This document shows positions 53,532-62,555 of a stretch of DNA of 64,000 bases, piece by piece. The position numbers and the translations under genes are program-made. The DNA lies in NCBI RefSeq assembly GCF_030145145.1, contig NZ_JAQYWD010000005.1, positions 62,001-126,000 of the forward strand, given 5' to 3'. The DNA is from Desulfobacula sp. (GTDB lineage Bacteria > Desulfobacterota > Desulfobacteria > Desulfobacterales > Desulfobacteraceae). Under the pieces are notes generated by a model. The model was not told the DNA's origin. It worked only from the letters and a program-made list of their open reading frames with translations, and did not search any database. Numbering within the stretch: position 1 is the stretch's first letter; every line of letters starts with the position of its first letter.

Positions 53532-53876
53532 CTATCGGGGGGACCAGAGCACCATGCGGGGTTTTTTCCCCAGTTCTCCGGCCAGGTCGGGCAGGGAACC
53601 ATAGGTAATCACACCGGCCATGCAGTGTTGAACACAGGCCGGTTCCAGCCCTTTTTTTGTTCGCGGGAAGCATAAAATACACAACTCCGTGGGAAAGGGT
53701 AAGAAATTGAGATACGCCTTGCCCTTGGGAAGGTTTTGCACAATTTCCAGAACCTGAATGCCGCCCATGCCGGCAGGCCAGTGATGTTCCTGGGAACAGG
53801 CCACCTGGCAGGCAAAACACCCGGTGCAATATTCATAATCGATCAACAATCCGTTTTCAGGTTTTTTAGCCATTGC
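53532..53876 (-). CDS. two-cluster 4Fe-4S subunit of the molybdoenzyme
   Basis: A protein of about 114 residues with two [4Fe-4S] motifs: C16-x2-C19-x2-C22-x3-C26 and C65-x2-C68-x11-C80-x3-C84. It resembles a shortened DmsB/PsrB-type electron-transfer subunit, which normally has four clusters and about 200 residues. ATG at 53876 was chosen for AAAGGAGG six bases upstream; it overlaps the end of the molybdoenzyme gene by 11 bases. No signal peptide. It probably shuttles electrons between the molybdoenzyme and a ferredoxin-like partner. Confidence 0.88.
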   Translation of the reverse strand, partial: AMAKKPENGLLIDYEYCTGCFACQVACSQEHHWPAGMGGIQVLEIVQNLPKGKAYLNFLPFPTELCILCFPRTKKGLEPACVQHCMAGVITYGSLPDLAGELGKKPRMVLWSPR

Positions 53877-56316
53877 GTTCCTCCTTTCCCACTGCCTTGT
53901 AAATTTTGCACAGCAGGTGTTTGATGGGCGCGCCCTGGCCGTCTTTTCCCTGATGGCCCATGGGGAGGAGCTGATTGACATTGCATTCCCAAACTCCATA
54001 TAAACTCGGCTCTGCTGCTTTTTTTTCAGGATACCACCACCCGTGGGCCGCCATCACCATCCAGGGCGGAACAATCCGGGTCACCTTTGCCTTCATTTTG
54101 CAACGACCCAGCCAGTTTTCCATCCAGACCCATTCACCGTTACCGATATCATGGGCTGCAGCTGTCTCGGGATGGATTTCAACAATGGGATCCGGGTCCA
54201 GTTGTCGCAGCCACGGGATATTGCGGTGCTCGGAATGGAAATAGGCAGGAGACCGTCTTCCAGTGGAAAGAATCAGCGGGTAATTCCTGGTTAAATCCGG
54301 GCGACTCACCGGTGTAAAGGGCGGCTCTTCATGGTGGGGCAGGGGATCCAGTCCCCAGTCTTCTCGATGGGTGGAGTATAATTCAAACTTGGCCGTAGGG
54401 GTTTTGAATCCGGGTTTGCCGTCGGGCCGCAATTGTCCTTTTTCATGGCGATGGTAGGGGGCACTGGGATGGGATACCGGTGGGATGGCCCATCCTTTTT
54501 GCTGGAGTTGTTCAAAGGTCATACCCGATGGTTTGAGAATGTCATCAAACAACTTATTGATCGTATCATATTTGAATTCAGGATCAAACCGCCGGGCCAG
54601 TTCAAAATTGATCTCTACATCCGGCTTACACTGGTCAACGGTTATGGCCTTGTTGATTGTTTGAAGCGGCACCCACCAGCTGCGTACTCCATTTTTCTCC
54701 AGAAAAGTGGCGGCGGGCAGAAGGATGTCCGCATATTGGGTGGTGGGGGTGTGAAAAAGATCCACCGCAGCAATAAAGTCCAGTTTTTCCAGGGCCCTTT
54801 TCCATTTTTTGGGATCCAGTCCGATACCGTTTAACAGACCCGCCGTCTGAATCCACATTCCTTTAATGGGGTAGGGTTTTCCTGTAAAGATCTGATCCAG
54901 GGTCATATCGGTCTGGGCCCGCCAATGAAAGGTGCGGTAAGGACCGTATTCCTTTACCCCCACCCGTTTGGCATCCATGTCCTTGTCTTTGAGACCTATG
55001 GGGCCCACCGCCCCGGGAAGGGCATAGGATACCGCGTCAAAGGCGAATTTGGCAATCACATTTCCTCCGGGGATATCCAGATTTCCGGTTAAAGCCCAGA
55101 GGGATGCAATGGCATGGCAGGTGGGGGTCACAGCCGGGGTCATATCAATAGGAACCCCCCACTGAATGGCGGCAGGCTTGCTTTTGGCGTAAAGCCGGGC
55201 CGCTTTTCGTATCTTATCGGCAGGCACCCAGGTGATTTCTGCCACTTTGTCCAGAGGATACTTGTTGACCGCTTCGCAATACGCATCCCAGGACGTTCGG
55301 CAACTCACCCGGGACCCATCGGCCAGTGTCACTTCCCAACGCCCTGAAAGTGCTGCCTTAACGTTCAGTGCTTTAAACTCCGCCTGGCTTGAAAGCCAAA
55401 TGGCAGGGGTTCCGCTGTTTTCATCCCACACGACAAAATTGCCCGGATCGCCGGCAGCCTCCAGATGAATTTCCCGCAACAACTTTCCTGTATCGATCCG
55501 TATGAGATGGGCCCCATTGGTCCATTTTTCAAGAAAATCGTGATCATACAGATCTTCATTGATAATGACATTCAGCATTCCCATGGCCAGGGCTGCATCT
55601 GTGCCGGGCCTTAGCTGAAGCCAGTGTTTGGAACGGGAGGCAAAAAAACTCAGGCGGGGGTCCACACAGATAATCTGGGTGCCGCGCTTCATCATGTCTA
55701 TAATCCAATGGCCAAAGAGGTTATCCGGACAGGTAGCTGAAATGTTATATCCCCAGATGATAATGGTCTCGGGGAGTTTGAATTTCGGATCTTCATAGCG
55801 GTCCGGCAGCCATTGTCCGGCATCAAAGACGCAATAACATCCCTGAAATGTGTTACAGGCACTTAATCGGGGTCCATAACAGGCACTCCCGCTGAGAGAA
55901 AACATCACGTTGGGGCTGCCAAAGGCATAGGCCAGCATACAGATCCAGGGACCTATGTCCCGGCCCGTTCCCATGGAAAATATAATGCTTTCAGGGCCAT
56001 GGTCCTCCCGAATCCCTTTCATTTTTTTTTCAATATAGTCAAAGGCCTTTTCCCAGGAAATTTCCTCCCATTTACCTTCGCCGCGTTTGCCCACCCGCTT
56101 TAAGGGTCTTGTGATACGATCTTCGTGGTTCACGTATTGGGTCATGGCCAGGGCCCGGGCGCATAACCGTCCCTGATTCCAGGGATGATTCGGGTCTCCT
56201 TCAAGTTTAATCAGCTGGCCATCCTTAATATGGGCGAGTACACCGCAGCCGCCATGGCACCCCGGTCCGGCAGACCAGGTAGTCGTTGGGACGATGTGAA
56301 CATTTTCAGAATTCAT
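53866..56316 (-). CDS. DMSO-reductase-family molybdopterin oxidoreductase, substrate unknown
   Basis: A catalytic subunit of about 816 residues with all four molybdopterin-fold regions. The N-terminal cluster motif is incomplete: C20-x3-C24-x27-C52 is present, but the usual first Cys is Gly17 in AGPGCHGGCGV. SGSACYGPR near residue 146 has a Cys at the likely metal-ligand position. There is no signal peptide, so the enzyme is cytosolic. ATG at 56316 follows AAGGAG. Context (Fe-S subunit, IclR, symporter, benzoate-CoA-ligase-like gene, FdhD-like gene) points to an aromatic or organic acid substrate. Relatives to consider are transhydroxylase, catechol dehydroxylases, acetylene hydratase and phenylacetyl-CoA oxidoreductase. 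Confidence 0.87.
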   Translation of the reverse strand: MNSENVHIVPTTTWSAGPGCHGGCGVLAHIKDGQLIKLEGDPNHPWNQGRLCARALAMTQYVNHEDRITRPLKRVGKRGEGKWEEISWEKAFDYIEKKMKGIREDHGPESIIFSMGTGRDIGPWICMLAYAFGSPNVMFSLSGSACYGPRLSACNTFQGCYCVFDAGQWLPDRYEDPKFKLPETIIIWGYNISATCPDNLFGHWIIDMMKRGTQIICVDPRLSFFASRSKHWLQLRPGTDAALAMGMLNVIINEDLYDHDFLEKWTNGAHLIRIDTGKLLREIHLEAAGDPGNFVVWDENSGTPAIWLSSQAEFKALNVKAALSGRWEVTLADGSRVSCRTSWDAYCEAVNKYPLDKVAEITWVPADKIRKAARLYAKSKPAAIQWGVPIDMTPAVTPTCHAIASLWALTGNLDIPGGNVIAKFAFDAVSYALPGAVGPIGLKDKDMDAKRVGVKEYGPYRTFHWRAQTDMTLDQIFTGKPYPIKGMWIQTAGLLNGIGLDPKKWKRALEKLDFIAAVDLFHTPTTQYADILLPAATFLEKNGVRSWWVPLQTINKAITVDQCKPDVEINFELARRFDPEFKYDTINKLFDDILKPSGMTFEQLQQKGWAIPPVSHPSAPYHRHEKGQLRPDGKPGFKTPTAKFELYSTHREDWGLDPLPHHEEPPFTPVSRPDLTRNYPLILSTGRRSPAYFHSEHRNIPWLRQLDPDPIVEIHPETAAAHDIGNGEWVWMENWLGRCKMKAKVTRIVPPWMVMAAHGWWYPEKKAAEPSLYGVWECNVNQLLPMGHQGKDGQGAPIKHLLCKIYKAVGKEERNG

Positions 56317-56421
56317 GATGTTTGTCTCCTTCCCCTTTAAAGGGAAATTGTCCATGACACTTGCGGAACATGGCACACTAAAAGTTGTCAAAGGCAGTCT
56401 ATGTTTGTTTTTTATATTGAT

Positions 56422-56459
56422 TGACCTCTATAGAAAACATAATATTTCTATAGAGGTCA
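56422..56459. promoter_or_regulatory. 38-bp operator-like palindrome O1
   Basis: Perfect 15-bp arms (TGACCTCTATAGAAA and its complement) flank an 8-base spacer. Each arm contains the self-palindromic octamer TCTATAGA, with centres exactly 20 bases apart. It lies about 105 bases upstream of the molybdoenzyme start and about 230 bases upstream of the mapped sigma54 promoter. Likely a binding site for the IclR protein or the NtrC-type activator. Confidence 0.65.
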
Positions 56460-56531
56460 TTATGTCAAGCCTTAATGTTTAAAATTAAGTGTGTCTCAAA
56501 AAAAATTGGGAGAATCTGTCTCTCAATCCCG

Positions 56532-56564
56532 GAAAGGATCTTTCTAGTCCGGAAAGATCCTTTC
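56532..56564. promoter_or_regulatory. 33-bp operator-like palindrome O2
   Basis: Perfect 13-bp arms GAAAGGATCTTTC and GAAAGATCCTTTC flank 7 bases. Each arm is itself a GAAAG-N3-CTTTC dyad, again with centres 20 bases apart. It is centred about 130 bases upstream of the expected sigma54 start site, the usual range for an enhancer site. Confidence 0.65.
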
Positions 56565-56653
56565 TGGTAAAATGGTTGAACTCAAAAATTGTCCTTATAT
56601 GGAAACCCTTGTTCCCGTAGTGATACAGACGCAAAGACGTCTTCAAAAAACGC

Positions 56654-56669
56654 TGGCACAGGATTTGCT
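56654..56669 (+). promoter_or_regulatory. sigma54 (-24/-12) promoter of the symporter-ligase operon
   Basis: TGGCACAGGATTTGCT matches the sigma54 consensus with GG (56655-56656) and GC (56667-56668) exactly ten bases apart. It lies 78 bases upstream of the DUF997-like start codon. Confidence 0.8.
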
Positions 56670-56747
56670 CTATAGGTAAACAAATAAAGTTTTATTGGTA
56701 AATGTGGGGGTAATTTTTAACAGCTTTAACTCAAAAGGGGAAAGTGA

Positions 56748-57035
56748 ATGACGTCTAACAAAAAGAAAAATCTTATTTTTCTAATTCTGTTTCTTGTTCT
56801 CACGGTATTCTGTTGGTGTCCTATCGGATATGGAAGCTATGGTAAAGTCGGTTTGATCATGGGAATGCCCTCGTGGGCCTTTTACATGCTGGTGATTGGT
56901 GCCGTGCTCTTTGTGATTGAATGGGTATATCTGTTTTACACAGATCTGGCATTGTATGACGAAGATCTTGAAGAGATCATGATGGCACTTGAAAAAACAA
57001 CCACCACCCAGGTAACCATTAAGGAGGAAAACTAA
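56748..57035 (+). CDS. small DUF997/YhdT-like subunit preceding an SSS symporter
   Basis: A 95-residue membrane protein with two helices (about 8-28 and 42-65), followed by an acidic tail (FYTDLALYDEDLEE). The MPSWAFYMLVIGAVLFVIEWVYLFYTD arrangement matches YhdT/DUF997 proteins, encoded just before sodium:solute symporters such as PanF. Its stop is one base before the symporter start, and AAGGGGAAA precedes its ATG. It probably helps the symporter fold or function. Confidence 0.78.
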   Translation: MTSNKKKNLIFLILFLVLTVFCWCPIGYGSYGKVGLIMGMPSWAFYMLVIGAVLFVIEWVYLFYTDLALYDEDLEEIMMALEKTTTTQVTIKEEN

Positions 57036-57036
57036 C

Positions 57037-58530
57037 ATGGTCGCTGTCACTATTATTACAGGCCTTTGCCTGATATCGGTCTATATCAGCTATGTTGCCT
57101 TTCGTAAGGGGTTTACTAAAACAGCAGATGATTATTTCGTAGCCGGCTCAAGTCTGGGCTATTTCGTGCTGATTTTCAGCCTTCTGGCATCGTTTTTAAG
57201 CGCCTTTTCCATGTTCGGAATGTCAAGTTTCGGATACCGGCTGGGATTTGGATCTTTATATGTCCTGACAGCCAACCTGGTCCCTTTGGGGTTTTTATGG
57301 TATTTCATGCATAAAAAAACATTTCTTCTGGGAAGGGCCAGGAAATGGATGACCATGGGGGCACCCTTTGGTGAAAGATATGGCACGCCCATGAGAATTG
57401 TTTTGGTCCTTGTGGTGCTTGTGGCATCCATTCCCTATGTGGTCGCCCAGATCCAGGGCATCGGCGTCATGCTGGAGGCCATGAGCGAAGGCATCATTTC
57501 TTTTCATATGGGGCTGTTCTTTGTGCCCTTTTTTATTGCCTTATACCTGATGATGGGGGGAATGAAAGGGGCTGCCTGGGTCAACGCCATCCAGGGGGTC
57601 TTTTTTTCCATCATGGTGTTTGTTCTTTTCTTTTTTGTCATGATGAAAAATGGCGGGTTTGTTCCCACCATGGAAATGGTCATGGCAAAACATCCCAACC
57701 TGTTTCAAATCGGCTGGGCCGGGGGCAAGGTCTGGAGCTATCCCATGATTTTCGGCATGGCAGCGGCCATGTGTCTGGGATGTGTCTGTTTCCCCCAACC
57801 CTTTATGCATGCCTATTCAAGCCGGTCTGCCCGGGGATTAAAAGCCATGTTCCTTTCGTTTGGCGGCATCTGTCTGGTGGTCATCACCCTGCCTACACTG
57901 GTGGGTATTGCAGGCAACGTCATTGTTCCGGGACTGAAAGGGGTTGCCGCTGATAAAATTTACGGGCTTGTTGCTGCAGCCACCATGCCGGACTGGCTGG
58001 CGGCGTTTGCTGTGGCCGGTGGATTTACCGCTGCCATGTCAACGGTGAACGGCCTTGTTTTTGGAAATGCAGCCAATCTATCCGTGGATATTATTAAAAC
58101 CCTGCGGCCGGAAACCCGGTCCTCGGAACTCATTACCATTGCCAGGGTATTTGTGGCCCTTATCATGGCGCTATGTGTCTTTATCGCCTGGAATCCCAAT
58201 ACGCCGGTGGCAGAGCTTTCCATCATCGCTTTCGGCACAGTGGCCGTGACCTTTTTTGCCCTTTGGGGGGCGTATTACTGGAAAAGGGCCACTGCCACCG
58301 GTGCCATATTATCAACCCTTGTGGGGGTTGCGTTAAATGTTACGTTTTTTCTTGTCGGCGGCAAAGCCTGGGTTCTTTTTCCCCAGAGAGCATTGCTGAA
58401 CATGAACGGATTTCTTGCTGCGTTTATTATCTCAGGAATCGTTTTCTTTGTGGGATCTTACCTGACAACGCCCGGCAAAACCGAAGAAAAAAGTCTTAGT
58501 CTCTTTTTTCACCCCGTTTTAACTAAATAA
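57037..58530 (+). CDS. sodium:solute symporter (SSS family)
   Basis: A 497-residue transporter with about 13 helices. Diagnostic segments are FTKTADDYFVAGSSLGYF near residue 30, LMMGGMKGAAWVNAIQGVF near 170, and FAVAGGFTAAMSTVNGLVFGNAANLSVDI near 325, which carries the Na+-site Ser/Thr pair. The closest pattern is the PanF/acetate/carboxylate branch. Given the CoA ligase 22 bases downstream, it probably imports the carboxylic acid, perhaps aromatic, that the ligase activates. AAGGAGGAAA precedes its ATG. Confidence 0.9.
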   Translation: MVAVTIITGLCLISVYISYVAFRKGFTKTADDYFVAGSSLGYFVLIFSLLASFLSAFSMFGMSSFGYRLGFGSLYVLTANLVPLGFLWYFMHKKTFLLGRARKWMTMGAPFGERYGTPMRIVLVLVVLVASIPYVVAQIQGIGVMLEAMSEGIISFHMGLFFVPFFIALYLMMGGMKGAAWVNAIQGVFFSIMVFVLFFFVMMKNGGFVPTMEMVMAKHPNLFQIGWAGGKVWSYPMIFGMAAAMCLGCVCFPQPFMHAYSSRSARGLKAMFLSFGGICLVVITLPTLVGIAGNVIVPGLKGVAADKIYGLVAAATMPDWLAAFAVAGGFTAAMSTVNGLVFGNAANLSVDIIKTLRPETRSSELITIARVFVALIMALCVFIAWNPNTPVAELSIIAFGTVAVTFFALWGAYYWKRATATGAILSTLVGVALNVTFFLVGGKAWVLFPQRALLNMNGFLAAFIISGIVFFVGSYLTTPGKTEEKSLSLFFHPVLTK

Positions 58531-58552
58531 TTTAATCAGGAGGAAATAAAAT

Positions 58553-60127
58553 ATGAAACTTGATGTTCTTGACGCTGAGTATTTCAATGCTGCGGATTAT
58601 TTTGTGGACAGAAATGTCCGTGAAGGCAGAAAAGATAAGGTGGCCATTCTGTGTGAAGACCGGCAGATGACCTATGGCACACTTGCCAAAGAAGTCAATC
58701 GATTTGGAAACGCCCTTTTATCCAACGGGTTTAGAATGGAAAATCGGGTGGCCGTGATGATGCTGGATATGGAACTTTATCCCGTGGTATTTTTCGGGTC
58801 CATTAAAGCAGGAGCGGTTCCCATCTGCCTGAATACCCTGATGCGGCCAAAAGATTATCTTTATTTTTTAAATGACAGCCGGGCCAGGGTCCTGGTGATT
58901 GATGAATCGCTGTATTTCAATATTGAAGAGATTAAAGATGAACTCAAATACCTTGAGCGGATTATCATGGTAAACAGTACCCAGGATCGACCGGAGGTTA
59001 CGACATATGATGACTTTGTCCGTGACCAGCCCGATTCCCTTGAACCGGCCCAGACCGGTCCTGATGATGCCTGTTTCTGGTTGTACAGTTCAGGGTCCAC
59101 CGGGAAACCCAAAGGCACGGTTCATTTGCAGCATGATATGCTGTTCACCGTTGAAACTTACGGAAAGCAGGTGTTACAGGTCAGGGAGGATGATATTTGT
59201 TTTTCCGCGGCAAAATTATTTTTTGCCTATGGCCTGGGCAATGGGACCTATTTCCCGTTCAGTGTGGGTGCCACCACCGTATTGATGCCGGAACGTCCCA
59301 CCCCCGAATCTGTGTATAGAACCATTGCCCTGCATGAACCCACGGTGTTTTTCGGGGTGCCAACTCTGTATGGTGCCATGCTGGCATCTGAAGAGGGGAA
59401 GGTGAACGGGGTCCGGCTCTGTGTGTCCGCTGGAGAAGCCCTGCCGGCAGATATTTTTTACCGCTGGAAAGACCGGTTCAATGTGGATATCCTGGATGGT
59501 ATCGGATCCACGGAAATTGCCCATATTTATATTTCCAACCGGGTGGAAAATATCCGGCCGGGAAGTACAGGACAGATTGTGCCCGGTTATGAAGCAAAAA
59601 TTGTGGACAATGAGTTTAATCCAGTACCCCCCGGAGAGATCGGAACCGTTTTGATTAAAGGCGACAGTACAGCCGCCTATTATTGGAACCGGCATGACAA
59701 AACCAAAGAAGCCATGTTGGGAGAATGGTTTAATACCGATGATAAATTTTTTGTGGATGAAGAGGGATTTTTCTTTTACGTGGGACGGTCCAATGACATG
59801 TTAAAGGTCGGTGGTATCTGGGTCTCTCCCATTGAAGTAGAAGCCTGCCTGATCGGTCACCCCGCAGTGCTTGAGTGCGCGGTTGTGCCCAGCCGGGATG
59901 AAGAAAATCTTGTGAAACCCTGTGCCTATATTGTTTTGAATAAGGAGTTTGAGGCATCTGAGGCCCTGGAGAAAGAAATAAAAACCTATGTGAAAAAGGA
60001 ACTGGCCCACTATAAATTTCCCCGGTGGGTTTATTTTGTAAAGGACCTGCCTAAAACGGCAACCGGAAAAGTTAAACGGTTTGAATTGAAAAATCTGGAA
60101 GATCAAAAATCCATGGTATCTGCCTGA
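58553..60127 (+). CDS. benzoate-CoA ligase-like acyl-CoA synthetase
   Basis: A 524-residue ANL-superfamily adenylating enzyme. The AMP-binding P-loop YSSGSTGKPKGTVH lies near 178, FFAYGLGNGTYFPFSVGA near 222, the A5 motif LDGIGSTEIAHIY near 320, the A8 hinge DMLKVGGIWVSPIEVE near 417 and catalytic Lys in KTATGKVKR near 505. The AAKLFFAYGLGN segment is characteristic of the benzoate-CoA ligase branch. It would activate the acid brought in by the symporter. AGGAGGAAA precedes the ATG. The exact aromatic acid is not predictable. Confidence 0.88.
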   Translation: MKLDVLDAEYFNAADYFVDRNVREGRKDKVAILCEDRQMTYGTLAKEVNRFGNALLSNGFRMENRVAVMMLDMELYPVVFFGSIKAGAVPICLNTLMRPKDYLYFLNDSRARVLVIDESLYFNIEEIKDELKYLERIIMVNSTQDRPEVTTYDDFVRDQPDSLEPAQTGPDDACFWLYSSGSTGKPKGTVHLQHDMLFTVETYGKQVLQVREDDICFSAAKLFFAYGLGNGTYFPFSVGATTVLMPERPTPESVYRTIALHEPTVFFGVPTLYGAMLASEEGKVNGVRLCVSAGEALPADIFYRWKDRFNVDILDGIGSTEIAHIYISNRVENIRPGSTGQIVPGYEAKIVDNEFNPVPPGEIGTVLIKGDSTAAYYWNRHDKTKEAMLGEWFNTDDKFFVDEEGFFFYVGRSNDMLKVGGIWVSPIEVEACLIGHPAVLECAVVPSRDEENLVKPCAYIVLNKEFEASEALEKEIKTYVKKELAHYKFPRWVYFVKDLPKTATGKVKRFELKNLEDQKSMVSA

Positions 60128-60160
60128 ATTCAGTGGCTGACCTGACCTCGTAAAATCGGT

Positions 60161-60189
60161 GAGCCCGGTTCTGTTCATGAACCGGGCTC
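60161..60189. terminator. hairpin terminator between ligase and fdhD-like genes
   Basis: GAGCCCGGTTC (60161-60171) pairs with GAACCGGGCTC (60179-60189) around 7 bases. It overlaps the last codons of the fdhD-like gene and lies 34 bases past the ligase stop. T-tracts are poor on both sides, so efficiency is uncertain. Confidence 0.55.
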
Positions 60190-60978
60190 GCCTGCCACAA
60201 TTCTATTGCCATGGGTGTAGATATTGAACCGGTTGTTCCGGGCAAATCCGATAATGGTCAACCCGGCGCTATCCGCCAGCTTAACTGCGGAAAGGGTCGG
60301 GGCGGCATTGGAGATGACAATGGGAATACCGGTTTTGATAATTTTTCCGATGATTTCCAAAGACATCCGGCAACTGACTGTTGCGATCTTGTCGGTCGTG
60401 TCAATCCCTTTCAGCAGGATATCGCCTGCCAGTTTATCAAGGGCGTTGTGCCGGCCAATGTCTTCATAATAATGCAGGATCGTTGACGGATTGCAGAGTC
60501 CGGCACTGTGAACGGCGCCGGTCTTGTGAAACAGTTCAGACTGATCCCAGTGCTGTTGAATCAAAGACAGGACCTGGTCATAAGTGATACAAAGCGTATC
60601 CTTCAGGGTCGCGGATAAAACATCAGCCGGATCCTGCAGCAGCGTGCCACCGGATGATCCCTTGATTTGCCGGCCTTGTTTGAAGCTGTTTAACCGTTGG
60701 GTTGCCCGGTCCGTCAGGGTGACACGGCATTGCTTTTTTCCTTTGACAGACTCAATTTCCTTTAGGTCTGTTTTATCCTGAACAATGCCCTGGGTAAACA
60801 GGAACCCTGCTGCAAGTGCCCGGGTATGGGTCATGGAAAATACCATCTGAAATATTTTTTCCTCGTTGATAAATATGTCAAGAATATCTTCATCAATAAT
60901 GCTGTCTTTCATCCGGATGGGTTTGTTATCTTTTATCCGGATGATATCCACCTGCCGGATGATATGCGTATTGTCCAT
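60175..60978 (-). CDS. fdhD: FdhD-like protein lacking the CxxC sulfur-transfer motif
   Basis: A protein of about 267 residues with the FdhD fold: ALAAGFLFTQGIV early, TGAVHSAGLCN, then DIGRHNALDKLAGD and the SCRMSLEIIGKIIKTGIP...SNAAPT cofactor-binding half. FdhD transfers sulfur from IscS to the molybdenum cofactor of formate dehydrogenase through a CGVCG-type loop. Here that loop reads GRQIKGSSGGT, with both cysteines absent. ATG at 60978 follows GGAG; 60990 is an alternative. Convergent with the ligase and near the molybdoenzyme, it is probably a dedicated, mechanistically altered maturation factor. Confidence 0.85.
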   Translation of the reverse strand: MDNTHIIRQVDIIRIKDNKPIRMKDSIIDEDILDIFINEEKIFQMVFSMTHTRALAAGFLFTQGIVQDKTDLKEIESVKGKKQCRVTLTDRATQRLNSFKQGRQIKGSSGGTLLQDPADVLSATLKDTLCITYDQVLSLIQQHWDQSELFHKTGAVHSAGLCNPSTILHYYEDIGRHNALDKLAGDILLKGIDTTDKIATVSCRMSLEIIGKIIKTGIPIVISNAAPTLSAVKLADSAGLTIIGFARNNRFNIYTHGNRIVAGEPGS

Positions 60979-61033
60979 GTGTGTCTCCATTTCAAAAGTT
61001 GTTTAAATGATATTGACAGTCCCAGCGCATCGG

Positions 61034-62326
61034 TTATATCATATCGGAATATTCCATGCGTGAAATCAGGGCTTCAAGATAACGGGACTTGACCTGTTGA
61101 CTGGCCAGCAGTCGTTTTACCGGGGACAGTTTCAGGATTACGCCCAGGACTGCTGCAAGGGCCCGATGGCTGAACAGCACCTTGTTATCAAAAATCAGGT
61201 GTTGAAGTGTCCCCCGTTCAATGGCCATGACCACGGCCCTGTGGGTACCATTCAACGGGGTGATGACCCGCCGGGGCAGGGACGTCAACGTGATACTGCC
61301 TTCCTTGCAGGACCGGGCACAGAGTCCGCAGCCAAGACAGGTGTCTGTGTTAACCCGGGCCTTTTTCTTTTTAGGGGTTTTGGGATCATTGGCCGATACC
61401 AGGGTCATGGCCTCCACCGGGCAGGCAGTGACACAATTGCCGCAGCCGGTACACGTATCACGGTTGGTTTCCGGGATAAAATTGGAAGGGTGCACCGGGT
61501 TGAACAGGGCAAACCTGCGGGCGGCGATCATGGCCTCACAGCAGCAGCCACAGCAGTTACAAATAAAATTCACCCGCTCCCTGACATTCTCTCCGAACTG
61601 GACCAGGCCGGATTCATACGCCTGGTCCAGAAGGTCAAGGCCCTGTGCTGCCTCCACCGGTTTTGCATGCCCATGTTTGATCAGGGAGGCCGCTGCCGTA
61701 TTAAAGGTCATGCAGATCTCCAAAGGTCTGTCACAGGCCTGGTGGAGGTGAAGCATTTTATGACGGCAGTAACAGGTACTGATGCCCATGTGGGTTGCGG
61801 TTTGAATAACCTGTGAGGCGCGTTCGTAATCCAGAACATGGAGGGCATTCTCATTGGACAGCACCGGCTCGTGGACAAAGACCCGGCCCAGCTGGGTATC
61901 GCCCAGGGTAAACAGATGCTTTATAAAATCCTCTTCTACATTCAGATACTGGTAGAACAGCTCACTTAGCACTTTCTGGTCAATATCATGCCGTACCCGC
62001 ATCATGGCGAATTCAAAAAAACCTGCCATGGGCGGGGGCAGGACATATTGGGATTCTCCGTTTTGATCAATGTCCACCAGGATGGCCCGGGATGCAAGCC
62101 GGTCAAGAATTTTTTTGGCTTTGGGCAGGGTCATTTTCCATATTTTAGCGACCTTGTCAGCTGTAACCGGTTTGATGGGAAGCAGGGAGACCAGATGGGC
62201 TTCTGTTTCTGAAAACAGCAGGGCCAGGATCTTGTCCAGCAGCCTGGACGGGGGTGCCCCCTGGGGGAAACGGTTGATGCGATCCACCAGACGGGAATAA
62301 CCGGATTTATTCGTGTGATGTGCCAT
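61034..62326 (-). CDS. Cys-rich dicluster ferredoxin with winged-helix-like N-terminus
   Basis: A 430-residue protein. Residues 30-100 resemble a winged helix (DKVAKIWKMTLPKAKKILDRLASRA). A central domain has Cys185, 187, 198 and 205. The striking CNCCGCCC run sits at 256-263. Two [4Fe-4S] motifs follow: C292/295/298/302 and C330/333/336/340. Proteins of this layout are common in sulfate reducers next to redox enzymes, and their exact role is not established. It follows the fdhD-like gene's start by 55 bases on the same strand, so it is the first gene of that pair. AAAGGA precedes its ATG. Confidence 0.8.
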   Translation of the reverse strand: MAHHTNKSGYSRLVDRINRFPQGAPPSRLLDKILALLFSETEAHLVSLLPIKPVTADKVAKIWKMTLPKAKKILDRLASRAILVDIDQNGESQYVLPPPMAGFFEFAMMRVRHDIDQKVLSELFYQYLNVEEDFIKHLFTLGDTQLGRVFVHEPVLSNENALHVLDYERASQVIQTATHMGISTCYCRHKMLHLHQACDRPLEICMTFNTAAASLIKHGHAKPVEAAQGLDLLDQAYESGLVQFGENVRERVNFICNCCGCCCEAMIAARRFALFNPVHPSNFIPETNRDTCTGCGNCVTACPVEAMTLVSANDPKTPKKKKARVNTDTCLGCGLCARSCKEGSITLTSLPRRVITPLNGTHRAVVMAIERGTLQHLIFDNKVLFSHRALAAVLGVILKLSPVKRLLASQQVKSRYLEALISRMEYSDMI

Positions 62327-62555
62327 GGTTCAATATCCTTTGGAACAGGTTCAAAAAATTTTCTCATGAATTTTCCTGCATACGCGTTTTTATATAGGCA
62401 TTGAAATGCCGGGAATGCAATAAAATTCAACCATCCGTCCCAGGATATGCGGTTCCAAAGATCTGTCGCAGGTTTAATACTGTATGGGTATTAAATGATA
62501 TAAAGATATGTAAAATATGTAATATTTTTGTAATTCAATTCATACTGCCACCTGT

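Noticed and set aside
53866-56316. Naming the molybdoenzyme as acetylene hydratase, transhydroxylase or PadD
   Set aside because: The motifs visible by eye do not separate these groups; a phylogeny is needed.
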